Below are positions 31,264-43,468 of a DNA stretch of 64,000 nucleotides, piece after piece. The translations under genes and the position numbers were made by a program. The stretch comes from Gnetum montanum (lineage: Eukaryota > Streptophyta > Gnetopsida > Gnetales > Gnetaceae). Where the stretch lies: positions 127,020 through 191,019 of the forward strand of contig MNCI01010184.1 in the NCBI GenBank assembly GCA_015680685.1, read 5' to 3'. Under the pieces are notes generated by a model. That model did no database searches, had not been told where the DNA came from, and was given only the letters and a program-made list of their open reading frames with translations. Within the stretch, counting starts at the first letter, position 1. Every line of letters starts with the position of its first letter.

Positions 31264-32830
31264 ATATTCTTTCGATTGAGATGCCCGAAGGATCCAACTT
31301 AAGGGCATTCACAACTGAAGAGATCGTCAAGGCAACCAGGAATTTCAGCAGCATCATTGGCAAGGGAGGCTTTGGTTCAGTGTACCTCGGAATTTTGGAA
31401 AATGGGACGGAAATTGCTGTTAAACTTCTATCCAGCAAAGATGGAGGAATTCTTGAATGAGGTAAAATTTTAACTACAGTTATTTGCAGCGTTTGAGCCT
31501 TAGGTTGTTCGCCCTGTACATTGTTAATGATATCAATATGATAATTATTTCTGATTTGCCATTGAGCAGATTCATCTCTTGTCTGTTGTGAATCACAAAC
31601 ACTTAGTAGTTTCCTTGCTTGGGTATTGCACCGAAACCCATGACCTCTTGCTCGAATATGAATACATGGAAGGGGGATCGCTGGAGGACCGCCTTTACGG
31701 TAAAGTTCAGAGTAAAAATTTGAATTCTTAATTCGTTTTTCAATGTTCCTTTAAAAAATACATGAATTATGATCTAATATTGCTGAAAACACAAGGGTCT
31801 GACCCTAAAAGGAGGAACCTAACATGGAAAAACAGAGTCCAGACTGCATGCAGCACTTGGGAAGTACGTTTGGGGAGAGATTTTTATCTTAATTATGTTT
31901 TCAAAAACTAGTATCCAATAGATTCAAACGCTCTACAGAGTTGCCAAATTTTCAGTTTTAATTTTAGTTTCAATAAATTATATAACATAAAAGATGTTGT
32001 TATTACTACTTTTTTGCAACTTCAGGGTTGCAATACTTGCATGAAGCATATACCCCAAAGATCATTCACAGGGATGTGAAGCCTGCCAACATTCTTCTGA
32101 GTGAAAATCTGAGAGGAAAGCTTTCAGATTTTGGCATATCTAAGTGGACCAGGGACGAGCAGGCCACCGACAACCACTGCAGCAAAAGGAACTCCTGGAT
32201 ACGTTGATCCTGAGTATGATGGTCAATCTTTCATCAGTTATTGTTGATGGATAAATTAATATTAAAGATAATAATGTGAAAATATTAAAAATATCGGAAT
32301 TGTCGTAAATGTACTAGGTATTACAGGACTTTGGCTGTTGACGGAAAAAAGTGACATATACAGCTTTGGAGTGGTGTTGTTGCCCAGTTACCCTGAATAA
32401 AATCAATTTGGTATGGAGAACCGAAACCTGTCGTAAAAGAGACTAAGAATAGTGGAGATAATTTGTGGCAGGAGACCTGTGGATAGGACGCTACCAGAAA
32501 GAGAGATCGCTCTAGTCCCATGGGTAACATTTAAAGATGACCCTGTTTGTTTTTTTAAATTAAATTTGAAAATTCAAGGAATGACCATCTAGAACTGGAT
32601 CATGACAGGTAAAACGAGTTTGGGATTCAAATCATCCAGAGATGATTGTCACAGTTATGGATAAGAATTTGATGGGAAAATTTTGCAGTATAGAATCAAT
32701 AAATCGTGTGGCAAAAGTTGCAATGGAATGCGTCAACGAGAACGCTTCAGCGCGGCCAACCATGAGTAAGATTATCGCAGAATTATCTCAAACAATGGTG
32801 GAAGAAGGAGGTGAAAACAGTTTAGCATAG
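31264..32830 (+). pseudogene. Kinase domain, receptor kinase copy 1
   Basis: Six exons: 31,264-31,461 ([14 protein letters not shown]-loop [17 protein letters not shown]), 31,570-31,699 (HKHLVVSLLGYCTETHDLLL), 31,796-31,860, 32,026-32,220 (catalytic loop [21 protein letters not shown]), 32,327-32,522 (DIYSFGVVLL, then insertion) and 32,609-32,830 (RVAKVAMECVNENASARPTM). HRD marks an RD-type kinase. Defects are the lost acceptor before exon 1, a frameshift after LLSSKD, the lost donor of exon 3, a 2-nt deletion before the [10 protein letters not shown] region, and an early end compared with copy 2. Confidence 0.82.
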
Positions 32831-33034
32831 AGCACCATGAACCGGATGAAATTTCTTTAAGACATGTATGGTTGCTTGAACATTTAGATGTTGCCTCTAC
32901 AAGTTCGACCTTTTAAATTTAAACCTTGTATGATTGTTGGAATCGTTGAATGTACCTTTTTTTCTTTTGATTATTGAATCTTTAAGAGACAGCATAGAAA
33001 ACCTGGTGACAGGTTTGATTTCAATGCATAAAAA
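32831..33034 (+). other. 3' flank of receptor kinase copy 1
   Basis: Matches 47,106-47,228 after copy 2, which shows the copia element inserted at the same base in both. No AATAAA signal is visible in a convincing place. Confidence 0.5.
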
Positions 33035-33382
33035 TGTTAAATGTGTTTAATTGTTAAACATGTTTTTTTGTTTGTCTTAGTTTTTAGGAATTGTCTATAC
33101 GGATTTGGTTGCTATTTTTGTTTTTTAGAAGTTGAAGGGTTTGTTGTTAGAAAAGTTGAAAGGTTGGTCGTTATAAAAGTTGAAATGTCCTGTTACAAAA
33201 GTTGAAGGGTCAGCTGTTATGGAAGTTGAAGGGTCGACCATTATAGAAGTTGCTATTTTCCATTAATATATTTGTCTATTTAAAAACTATTATTAGTTGA
33301 ATAAAAATGTAAAATTCAGTTGCCCTTGTTTTGTTCTATTTTGTTATCTAAGGCTAGCAATGCATAGTCTTAGAGGCTGACA
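33035..33382 (+). repeat. 5' LTR of copia copy 1
   Basis: TGTTAAATGTG..GGCTGACA, 348 bp. Its middle (33,125-33,255) is a minisatellite of about five units of 24 bp with the core gaagttgaagggt. Followed by the primer-binding site at 33,384. Confidence 0.85.
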
Positions 33383-33434
33383 ATGGTATTAGAGCTCGGT
33401 TCAAGAGGCTAGAGAGAAGGCTTAGTTCTTGGGG

Positions 33435-34537
33435 TGTTGATGCATAAATTTTTGATGTACTAACACCAAGGGGAAAAGCTCGTTTAAGGAGACTATTGCC
33501 TAGGGTGCCTCCCATATGGGTATGAAAACCTGGGAATAGTCTCAGCTGGAGAGGGCTACATGGTCTTTTGAAAATAGTAAAAAAAATAAAAATTAATTGG
33601 AATGAGTGTCTTAAATTCAAAAATACAAAAGGTAGCCAAAATAAATTTTCCTTATTTCCCAACTGTTGTCGTTCACCACCAATTCATTGCAGATGTTGTC
33701 GTAGCTAACACTGCCTATAACCACCAAATGAGAGAAAGAGAGAGAAGAGGTTGGATGAAGGGGCTCGCTAACACGTCTTTGATGCATAGACAGAACGTGC
33801 CCTGTCGCTAGCACAAGAGAGAGAAATTTGTTTTTGTCTAAACCACCTTGCTGTGGATGTACCCCTCGCCAAAAATAGAACGGAACTATATAACCCATGC
33901 CTACAACTATTGTTGTCTACTATTGCAACATTGTAGCAGAGAGAGAGAGAGAGAAAATGAGCCACCAGATCCCATTGTCATGTGCTGGTAGACACATTGT
34001 TGTCTCTAATCCTATGTCTACCATTGTCATGGGTTTTCCACAAAAAGAAAAAAGAAAACTATCGCCTCTTGGTTTCTTGCTGAGACTGTTAACCGTCGTC
34101 CACACAGCTTTGTTGTTGTTGATTATCGCCCCAAGAAAAATAGGAGAAGAGAGAGAGAGAAAATCATCATCTACTAGTTTTTTAGCCCCTCAAGATCCCC
34201 CTACCCATCTGCATGTGCATCAATGGAGAGAGATACAACTATTCAGAAAGAGAGCTCAATTTGTTAAGGAGGCACTTTCTTCCCTCCTAGGAGACCGATC
34301 AATCCTTTTTCTACAATCGTTTGCTTTATAACTGCCTGCTAGTGATGTTTCACCTCCCTGCAGGTTGATCCACCTTTCCGCACATTGGCTCACCTCTCTA
34401 CATGTTGGTTCACCTTCCCACACATCAGTCCACCTTCCCGCATGTTCACATTGCTTGGTGAAACAATATATGATTTTATAGAATAATTTTATTGATCATG
34501 ATCTCATGTGATAGCATGGGCAAGGTTGGCCACAACA
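33435..34537 (-). repeat. Solo LTR nested in copia leader
   Basis: Reads TGTTGATGCATAAA at its left and ggttggccacaaca at its right, so it is a minus-strand LTR of the Tat-like family, 1,103 bp. It has the stem-loop arms at 33,489-33,497 and 33,535-33,543. Copia copy 2 lacks it, so it arrived after the duplication. Open frames within it are not credible genes. Confidence 0.82.
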
Positions 34538-34807
34538 GAAGGCTAGAGAGAAAATCATAGTAGTGCACCCGGTTTATGAGGCTTGAGAGAAGAGCATAGT
34601 AGTGTATAAATGGCCTCTGAAAATTTTGTATAGCCTGCCATCCCACATTTTAATGGTCACTATGACCATTGGAGTATGTTGATGGGAAATTTCTTCAAGT
34701 CTAAGGAGTACTAGCAAGTTGTTGAAAATGGTGTAGCAGCACCTACAACTAAGGCTGCAGTCACAAATGACCAAAGAAAGGAGCTAGAGGGATTAAGGCT
34801 AAAAGAT

Positions 34808-35460
34808 ATGAAGGTAAAGAATTATTTATTTCAAGCAATTAATCATTCTATCTTAGAAAATATTTTTAGCAAAGAAACTTTCAAGGATATTTGGGATTCT
34901 ATGAAGAAGATATATCAAGGATCTTTGAGAGTAAAGCATGCACAACTTCAAGCCTTGAGAAGGGATTTTAAGACTTTGCAAATGAAAGGTGGGAAGTTTG
35001 TTATTAGCTATTGTGCAAGGACAATGGGGATAGCCAATAACATGCAATTTCATGGTGAGACGATGGAAAATGTGATTATTGCTGAGAAGATATTACATTC
35101 CCTATCTTTCAAGTTTGATTATGTTGTTCATTCAATTGAAGAATCCAAATATGTTGATGCACTTTCCCTTGATGAACTTCAAAGTTATTTGTTAGTTCAT
35201 GAATAAAAGATTAATTGAAATTCAACTTTTCAAGAGAAATATTTGAAGGCTTCTACTTTTACTTATTCCTGAAGAGGAAGAGGTAGAGGTCGATGTAGAG
35301 GAAGAGGTGATTGAGGCAATAGAGATGGTAGCAGACATTTCAAAGGGGATGGTGATAAATTTCAAGGCAAAGGTGGAGGACAAGTTGACAAATCTAAGGT
35401 GGAATGCTTTAGAAGTCATTAATATAGACACTATCGTTTTGAATGCTATACTAAACTACC
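34808..35460 (+). pseudogene. copia gag with damaged zinc knuckle
   Basis: Capsid domain with KETFKDIWDSMKKIYQGSLR near 34,880, then LHSLSFKFDYVVHSIEESK and LSLDELQSYLLVHE. A stop at 35,204 cuts it from the Arg-rich segment. The knuckle near 35,400 reads CFRSH then a stop, against CFRCHKYGHCRSKC in copy 2 at 48,505, so two elements of the zinc site are lost. It would package element RNA. Confidence 0.75.
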
Positions 35461-35554
35461 TAATGACAAAGGAGAGAAATCAAATTTTGTAGAAGAGAAG
35501 GAGTCAGAGAATTTGTTGATGGCAGTTCAAGCTAATTGAGAGTCTTAGTCAAAT

Positions 35555-36805
35555 GTATGATATGTGGATACTAGCTACAACAATCATATGTGTGGATGTA
35601 AGTCTTCTTTTTCTTACTTAGATGAAAATTTTCATTCTACCATAAGTTTTGGTGATTGTTCTATTGTAAATGTACTGGGAAAAGGGGATACTAATATTAA
35701 AACCAAGAAAGGTTTTGTAGAAACAATTTCCAATGTTTTCTATATTCCTAATTTGAAAAGCAATTTGTTAAGTGTTGGTCAATTGCAAGAGAAGGATTAT
35801 GTAATAACCATTTAGAAGGCTACTTCTGAAATTTATGATCCTTTAAGAGAAGCTATTGCAGTTGTTCAAATGAGCTCCAATAGATTATTTCCATTGAGGA
35901 TTGAAAGTGTTTATTCTTGCCTAAAGGTTGAAGTAAAAGACCCAACATGGCTTTGATATTTTCACTATGGCCACTTGAATTTTGGAGGATTAAAGACATT
36001 GTAATAGAAAAATGTGGTGACTGATCTTCCTCAAATTACAATTCCTTCTAGAGTTTGTGAAGAATGTGTTGTTGGTAAACAACATTGTTCTCAATTCTTT
36101 TAAGGAAAATGATGGAGAGCAAAGAATGTCCTTGAACTAGTTCACTTCGACATTTGTGGGCCAATAAAACCATTTTCAAATGGAGGTAAGAGGCACTTGA
36201 TCACCTTCATTGAAGATTATACTTGAAAAGGTTGGGTCTGTTTTTTGCAGAAGAAGTTTGAATCTTTTAATGCATTTAAAAGCTTCAAGATGCATGTTGA
36301 GAACAAGTCTAGAAAGATCATTAAGACTCTTCATATAGATTGTGAAGGAGAATATTGTTCAAAAGAGTTTGATGTTTTTTGTGAGAATAATGGCATTTGA
36401 AGAGAGCTCACATCCTCCTATACACCACAACGAAATGGTGTATTAGAGAGGAAAAATAGAACCATCCTCAATATAGCGAGAAGCCTCTTGGCAAGAGGAA
36501 GTATTCGAAAGAGTTTCTAGTCGGAGGTTGTGAATTGGAGCATCCATGTTTTGAGCAGAAGTCCCACCTTTGCTATTCAAAACATGACACTAGAAGAGGC
36601 TTGGAGTGGGAGGAAACTAGCAGTGGATCACTTCAGAATTTTTGGTTGCATTGCCTACACACATATCCCTGATGAGAAGAGCAAGAAGTTGGAGGATAAG
36701 AGTGAAAAATGTGTCTTTCTTAGCATAAGCAGAGCATCGAAAGCATATAAATTGTATAATCCTTTGACAAAGAAGATTGTTAGAGAGCACTTGGAATTGG
36801 AATAG
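35555..36805 (+). pseudogene. copia protease and integrase (decayed)
   Basis: The protease reads YVDTSYNNHMCGC where a D-S-G triad is expected, then VFYIPNLKSNLLSVGQL (to 35,815). The integrase finger region is near 35,950-36,090 (ECVVGKQH), the core near 36,135-36,480 with FDICGPIKPFSNGGKR, SYTPQRNGVLERKNRT, and the last part at 36,530-36,805 with EEAWSGRKLAVDHFRIFGCI and KCVFLSISRASKAYKLYNPL. Stops occur near 35,815, 36,226, 36,400 and 36,518. Clear copia wording; inactive. Confidence 0.8.
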
Positions 36806-37047
36806 GTAGCCTCCTACTTCAATGATTTTCGACAATGAAATTGTAGACTTCGTATCACCCAAAACTACAAAACCTAGAACTACAAACTTCGAAGCACCAA
36901 GAACTTTGGAGGTTGAAATCCCAAAAGCCATAGAGGCTAAAGCACTAAGAACTATGGAGGCTGAGACTTCACCAACAACAATAGTAGCTAAATCTCACCA
37001 TATTCAAAAAAGACCCTTATGGATGATGGATTATGAGGTAACTAGGA

Positions 37048-38030
37048 TTGACTAATCTGATGACCCAATCACCTACTTTGCTTTGTTTTGTACATTATGA
37101 TCCTACAACTTTTGAAAGTGCTATTAAAGAATCAAAATGGAGAAAGGAAATGGAGGGTGAAATTGAAGCCATTGAGAGAAATGATACTTGGGAGCTGGTT
37201 GATCTTCCAAAAGGGCACAAAACCATTGGTGTGAAGTGGATCTCAAAACAAAACTAAAGGAGACTAGTGAAGTTGACAAGTATAATGCACGATTGGTGGC
37301 TAAGGGATACAAGCAAGAATATGGGATTGACTATAAAAAATTCTTTGCTCTTGTTGCAAAGCATGATACAATCAGATTGGTGATTGCATTAGTACCACAA
37401 AATTCATGGCCTATCTTCCAAATGGCTGTCAAGTTTGCATTCTTGCATGGAGACTTGGAGGAACAAGTATTTATTGATCAACCCCTTGGTTCTGTGAAGC
37501 TTGGTAGTGAGAAAAAGGTCTATAAATTAAAAAAGTATTTGTATGTACTAAAACAAGCTCCAAGAGTTTGGTATAGTCATATAAATACCTATTTTTCTAA
37601 GGAGGGAATTCAAAAATGTCCATTTGAGCATACACTTTTTAGAAAAAATGATGGAGGAAAAGTGCTCATTGTATCTTATTTTCATTGGGAATGATAGTGA
37701 TTCATTTGAAAAATTTAAGAAGTCAATGATGGATGAGTTTGAAGTGATTGATCTTGGAAAAATGCATTATTATCTAAGCATGGAAGTAGTGCAATCCCCC
37801 ATTGGAATCCTTATTTCTCAAAAGAAGTATGTTAGAGAATCTTTGGAGAGGTTTAAGATGAAGGATTGCAATCTTGTAAGTACTCCAATTGAGATTGGCT
37901 TGAGGCTAAACAAAGATCATAAAGGAAGCAAGGTGGAGGGTACACTTTACAAGCAAATTGTTGAGATTCTAATGTATTTGACTGTAACCAGACTTAATAT
38001 AATGCATGTCGTGAGTCTTATCAATAGATA
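37048..38030 (+). pseudogene. copia reverse transcriptase (decayed)
   Basis: Starts AIKESKWRKEMEGEIEAIER and continues NDTWELVDLPKGHKTIGVKW, then RLVAKGYKQEYGIDYKKFFA and VYKLKKYLYVLKQAPRVWY. The YVDD catalytic box, intact in copy 2 near 50,754, is deleted here: the frame reads IVSYFHWE near 37,670. The thumb part continues at 37,690-38,030 (VQSPIGILISQKKYVRESL). Frame changes occur near 37,235 and 37,670. Confidence 0.85.
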
Positions 38031-38619
38031 CATGAAGTCTCCAAAGAAGAAGCATTTGTTGGCTGCTAAAAGAATATTTCATTACTTGCAGGGGACTAAA
38101 GATTTTGGGTTGTTTTATAAAAAAGGTGAGAAATTTGATTTTGTGGGATTTACTGATAGTGATTATGCAAGAGATCAAGATGATAGGAAAAGCACTTCAG
38201 GATATGTTTTTATGATGGGCATTGGGGTTGTTTCATGGTCATCCAAGAAGCAATCAATTGTCACATTGTCAACCACAAAGGCTGAATTTGTTGTTGCAAC
38301 ATCTTGTGTTTGCCAAGATATTTGGCTAAGAAAAATTCTTAAGGAGCTATATTTCAAGCAAGAGGGAGCTACTATAATTTTCTGTGACAACAATTCGATC
38401 ATAAAGTTATCCAAAAATCCTGTACTACATGGAAGAAGAAAACATATTGATGTGAGATTTCACTTCTTTTGTGATCTATGCAATGATGGTTTTATTGATT
38501 TGGTGTTTTGTAAGAGTGAAGATCAACTCACTGATATTATAACCAAACCCCTCAAGTTATCAATATTCCAAAGGCTAAGAAGGCAGCTTAGAGTTTGTAC
38601 ATTGAATGTTTCTTCTTAA
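38031..38619 (+). pseudogene. copia RNase H
   Basis: Open to the natural end: YLQGTKDFGLFYKKGEKFDF, then GFTDSDYARDQDDRKSTSGY with the first acidic residues, SWSSKKQSIVTLSTTKAEFV, and HIDVRFHFFCDLCNDGFI to the terminal EDQLTDIITKPL. This is the best kept domain of the element. It directly precedes a purine-rich attggaggg and the 3' LTR. Confidence 0.82.
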
Positions 38620-38654
38620 ACTGATAGTTTGCGAACTTTTAGTTTATTGGAGGG

Positions 38655-39018
38655 TGTTAAATGTGTTTAATTGTTAAATATGCTTTTTCCTTTGTCCTAG
38701 TCTTTAGAAACTATTCTTAGGGATTTGGTTGCTATTTTCATTCTTTAGAAGTTGAATAGTCGACCATTACCAAAGTTGAAGTGTTGTTGTTACAAAAGTT
38801 GAAGGGTCCACTATTACAGAAGTTAAAGGGTTGACCATTATAAAAGTTGCTTCATATTAGGATTCAATTGCTATTTTCCATTGATGCATTTGACAATTTA
38901 AAGGCCATTATCAGTTGAATAAAAGTATAAAATTTAGTTGCCTTTATTTGCTCTTGTTTTGTTTTGTTCTATTTTTTATTTATCTAAGGCTAGCATTGCA
39001 CAACCTTAGAGGTTGACA
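38655..39018 (+). repeat. 3' LTR of copia copy 1
   Basis: TGTTAAATGTG..GGTTGACA, 364 bp. About four units of the 24-bp minisatellite at 38,748-38,850. It differs from the 5' LTR at many positions, so the insertion is old. Confidence 0.82.
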
Positions 39019-39257
39019 AAGATGACATCATTTGTTGACATGCTAACTTTAGAAAATTACAAATAGACTTAACGTAAGGTCAATTGTGATTGACATTATG
39101 TGCTAACATTTACTTTTGTACTTTCCTCTCCTATAATGGATGACCAAATCTTTTTATTGCTATTTAAAGTTTAAGCACAAATATTGAAAATGATGTAAAT
39201 GTTGTTAGGACCATCCCTAAAATTAGAAAGTTATTCCTTCTATGTTGTTTTTGGTCC
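39019..39257. other. Unannotated spacer
   Basis: 240 bp between the copia LTR and the next solo LTR. No coding or repeat signal is seen. Confidence 0.5.
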
Positions 39258-40910
39258 TGTTGAGGCCAACATCACCCATGCTAGGCATGGGGCCATAATC
39301 AACACACATGTAGGCCATTATTGTTGCATAGTCAAAATGCATAGATCAAATTCAAAGGAATTAAACAAATGCTATATGGATTTTATGCAAAAAGCAAAAT
39401 ATACACAATAGGTCCTCAACCACACATAAATAAAATAAAATAAAATTATGAATTTCAATGGTGAGTGCAACCACGGACTTTGACTCATCCACCCCTAAAA
39501 CAAATATTGTGACTCAATCAACAATGATATGTTTTTAAATTGTATTATTGTATACGAGATATTATGGTTTCAATATCTCAAGGTAAGAAGCCTGCCTAGG
39601 CCAAACACACTCCATTAAACACACCGTGCTGACAACGAACGAATGACAGTTGTAGCGGCGTTTCGCATGACAACGGTTGACGGTGGTTAACGGTTTTTTC
39701 TCCTGCAGGTCCCTATAAACAAGGGGTAGCCCAGGATCAAGGGAGGGAGCCAAAACCCGCAGCCAGCAGGGGGCATAGCCTCTTCTCTAACATTAGAATT
39801 GTGCAGAAGGCGGTGCACTGCACATTGCAAGTCGCATGATGAATGTTAGTAGTGATGAACAACACACGTAAAGTGCAGGACGCACGTGATTCGCTCGCTC
39901 TAAACACAAACAGCGCGCATGGCAGGAAGCGGGTGCTCATGAAACGCAGCGACGGAACCTGAGATGCACACAAGCACAGTGATGCATTGGAGGCTGGCAG
40001 CAGCAAACGTCGCGGGCACTAACGGACTTTCCCGGCAGGTCAGTTTGTAAACTGCCGCATGTCACTGATGCATCAGAGACAGACGCCCAAACGCAGCGAA
40101 GCGGTAGGTTCGTTGCAGGTCTCCATCGCAGAGGCTCTGCCTCTTAGGCGCAGACGTTGGCATCTGCGTAACGTGGGTCAGAGCCTCTTCTCTGGGGACG
40201 CCTGAGTCTTTCTCACCCGCAATAGCGGGTGGCAGCAAGTCTTTTGCGTGGCAGTCTTTCTTTGCACTGCAGAAAATCACAGGCACGCGTACACAGCAAC
40301 CACACGTACACGTGAGACTCAAGCGGCCGGCCAACGGCTACGCGTGTACAGCAAATGCACGGGAAGCGGCCGACAAGAAGTCTTTCTCTCTGCCTGTAAA
40401 TAAAAAATCGGTAGAGACAGGCTGCGTGCAGCACAAACGGCGGTTTTTCTGTTTTTCCAAACAGACATGTTTCCTCTCTATTTTCTGCCCACGCGGCGTA
40501 GAGACGGCAATAGGTAGTGATAGGGACGGCTGCACCTTGCAGGTGGTTGTTTGCAGATGCAATGGACATGCGGAACTACGGCAGAGCCTCCTTTTTGTTC
40601 ACGGTGCACGTTGCATGCAGTTGCAGTGGTCGGTTGGTGAACAGCAGGACCAGATAAAATTTGAATTATTGTTTTGAATTGTTTATTGTCTTTGAAAATT
40701 ACACAAATATTTAATTTTGATTTTATTTATTTTAAGTTTTTAATGTTTTGTTTAAAAATATTATTATTATTATTATTATTTTCACATAGCCATTTCTAGG
40801 TGAGACTATTCCAGGTTCTATATCCATATGTATGGGAGGCACCCTCGGCTATAGTCTCCTAAAACGAGAGAGTTTTCATAGGTGTGGTGTATCCAAAATT
40901 TAGGCCAACA
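39258..40910 (+). repeat. Solo LTR, long Tat-like subtype
   Basis: Starts TGTTGAGGCCAACA and ends TAGGCCAACA. TATA box near 39,712 (ccctataaacaagg). The R/U5 part (39,720-40,640) is GC-rich, unlike the other copies. Stem-loop arms lie at 40,802-40,810 and 40,850-40,858 with one mismatch. Flanks ggtcc and gggcc could be a 5-bp target duplication with one change. Short open frames on both strands in the GC-rich part are not supported as genes. Confidence 0.8.
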
Positions 40911-41716
40911 GGGCCTTAATGTAATGATTAAGTATGTGATTTATCCTAGGTTATTACTCTTCTATGAATGAAACTCAAATCAAAATTGTTTTAGTTTGCA
41001 GCTCAAATTATGAAAAAAAATATATAAATGCAAACCAAGCATACAAAATGTAATATTTGTCCAACAAATCCTAAAAGTCTTGTATGGCAATAAACCTCAT
41101 TTTATATCATTCATATCATTTCAAAATTAAAGGCGAGACACATCGATGCCAGAAACCAGGAAAGAACCCAGAGACAAGGACCACAAGCGGCCCGCCGACG
41201 CATGAAGAAACCTTAATTGGCATGTTTTCTTTGGCCGTTTGAATGAAAGGTCCAAAAGACTCTTCGTGTCAAGTGTTCTAGCCAGCAATACGCAAATGAT
41301 CTTTTGCGGAAACTTCATTTGTGATTGCTGCAGCTTTGACTATCTTCACGACATACTAGCTTGTTAAAGGGTTGTCCTAATGGATTTGGTCAAATGTAAG
41401 CGTCTTGCATAAATGACCTGGTCACTTTGTCTTCAAGAAGGGGACCTTAAGGATTGACTGTTGCCCAGTGACTGAACTCACGTATTCAGCTCACCCACAC
41501 GTTGTGGAAGAAATCTCAACCACGGTGAATCAACCTCGCCAAACCCAGTATGAACATTATGCAGTTCTGGCGTGCTGAAGAAATCTAGGCGTTCTTCATC
41601 CTTTGGAACCTATCGTTACATTTTCAGTAACCTTTGATGTCCGAAATTCTGTTGCTATTCCCTTTTTCTTGTTTTCTTTTGGTGGAATAGAAGCCCCTCA
41701 TCTTTGAGCAGATTTC
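40911..41716 (+). promoter_or_regulatory. Upstream region of receptor kinase copy 2
   Basis: From about 41,282 it aligns with the upstream region of copy 1. 40,911-41,280 is unique here: AT-rich to 41,130, then a short GC-rich part. No promoter motif is clear enough to name. Confidence 0.45.
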
Positions 41717-43232
41717 ATGGCCGCGTTGGTGCTGCTGCTGCATTTCTTTTCAACCACAGTGTCAGCTCAACCAGGTTTCCTGTTAATGCTCAATTGCAAG
41801 ATCTGTTTCATTTTTGTTTAATTCTAAGAAATTCATAATTTAAGCATGCAATTTTCACAGGATTTTTAAATCTCTTATGTGAAGCTAGTTCTAATGTTAC
41901 AATGGACAATGGCCTTGTCTGGATCCCCGATACAAACTATATCGACGTTGGAACATCCGTTAGTATCTTAAGTGAGGATATCTACAAAACAATTCGCGTA
42001 TTTGAACAACCTCTACTTAAATCTTGCTATAGCCTCGCGTATTTGAACAACCTCTGCTTAAATCTTGCTATAGCCTGTCTGTTACTCCTGGAGAAAAGTA
42101 TCTACTTAGACTCCGGTTCGACACAGATGACTGGCAACCTCCCTCTTTTTTCAATTACAGTACAGAGAGCCAAGACATGCTGTCGATGAAGCATACCGGT
42201 AAGGGCATGACAACATTAGACGAACGCATCCTGACAACTTCTGAAAGATTCTCTATATTTGCTTGATCAGACATGAAGCCGATTCTGATCCGTTTATAAG
42301 TGCAATTCAGCTCATCCGACTTACACGTACAATGTACCCGCAAGTCCATGACAGAGTTATGCTGAAACTGGGATACAGACGCTACGTAAGCAATACAAGT
42401 GGCTACCACCAGATCAGGTCAGAAAAGTGTACATTTATTATAAAATCTTAACATGTTTGCAACACGTTCTTATTGCTTTGCAAAACGTTTCGCATATTCA
42501 TCATATTCATATATTCATGATCACTTGAAAGTTTGAAACTGAATTGTTTGATAGAGTATCATCGTCATCATCGTTGAAGCTTTGTCTTACCAAAATGAGT
42601 TCATTATATGAGTTTTCTTTAGCCATTATGCTTATCTATCTGTGATTTCTTCAATAGTTTTTCAATGTCTTTCTTGTCTCGTAATTTCTTAACTCTATCC
42701 TTTGTTATTTTCACTTTCGGTGGGTTTCCTGACACTGATGTGACAACACTTTACTCTTTCGAGTTTCTTTAAAATTTAAACATTTCAGAGGTATCATTTG
42801 TGTGCGTGCTTGTGCACTACCAGGTACGGCACTGATAAGTTTGATCGATGGTGGTGGTCTCAGGACTTCAGTGACCACGATCTGAGAAGTTCACAGGGGA
42901 CTTCTATAAACGTGAGTGGAACGCCTAATTTGCCTCCTACTTCTGTAATGGAAACAAGCATGATCTTAAAGAGCAGTTGGACCCACAGCTTCCGCAACCT
43001 CTTTGAACACATGCCAACATTGTTCTTTTACTACTTCGCTCAGTTTTGGAAGGACAAGACATTATCCAGTTTTAATGTTTCTATGGAGGATGTAAATGTG
43101 AATGTTAGCATACGAGATACATACACTGCTGTAGAAGTTGCCATGAGGCCCAAAAGAAAGCTTGAGAGTTATAATGTAACTTTCACTCCAGCTACAGCTG
43201 ATACATATGCAATCCTAAATGGTTACGAAGTC

Positions 43233-43468
43233 TGCCAGACGCCGCTATAAAGAGGGGGAGAGGAAGCGCTTTAAAGGGGGGGAGGGACGGCGGCTGAGGA
43301 TTTCTCCATCGCCTTCGCCCGTTTCTGCTGCCGCATCGCCACCTCCTGTGTTGCCCGCCGTCGCTTGCAGCGGCTCCTCCTCCTGCTGCTGTTCTGTCTC
43401 CCGCCGCCACGTCTCGTCTGTATGTTGGCTGTAGCGTCCCTGTTCCTGCCGCCGTTGTTTTCTGCACC
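43233..43468. other. GC-rich insertion in malectin-like exon of copy 2
   Basis: After YEVC the sequence changes to a GC-rich block that copy 1 lacks; copy 1 continues YHIMQSDPLTNPIDGENQ. It has a TATA-like ctataaag at 43,244 and many Pro/Ala/Arg-type codons in all frames. It runs into the gap, so its length and nature are unknown. Confidence 0.6.

Larger units (their letters stand above)
20603..32830 (+). pseudogene. Malectin-like LRR receptor kinase, copy 1 (pseudogene)
   Basis: Membrane receptor kinase of the LRR-I type: signal peptide, extracellular malectin-like domain, three short LRRs, one membrane helix, cytoplasmic Ser/Thr kinase. Exons match copy 2 at 41,717-47,105. It is broken many times. 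A solo LTR sits in exon 2 and a 6.9-kb element spans the end of the malectin/LRR junction. A 26-bp duplication shifts the frame at 22,943. A stop follows the membrane helix near 31,165. The acceptor AG before the kinase is CG at 31,262, and a donor GT is GG at about 31,860. A 2-nt loss falls in the activation segment near 32,168, and about 70 bp is inserted near 32,380. Family is clear; function is lost. Confidence 0.85.
33035..39018 (+). mobile_element. Ty1/copia retrotransposon, copy 1
   Basis: LTRs at 33,035-33,382 and 38,655-39,018, a methionine-type primer site tggtattagagc at 33,384, and gag, protease, integrase, RT and RNase H in copia order. Without the nested solo LTR it is about 4.9 kb, a normal size. 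All domains have stops or losses. No clear target duplication remains (aaaaa and aagat at the ends). The same insertion is present after receptor kinase copy 2. Confidence 0.9.

Noticed and set aside
39737-40677. Overlapping frames on both strands in a GC-rich stretch
   Set aside because: R/U5 part of a solo LTR; no domain, and stops occur in related LTRs.
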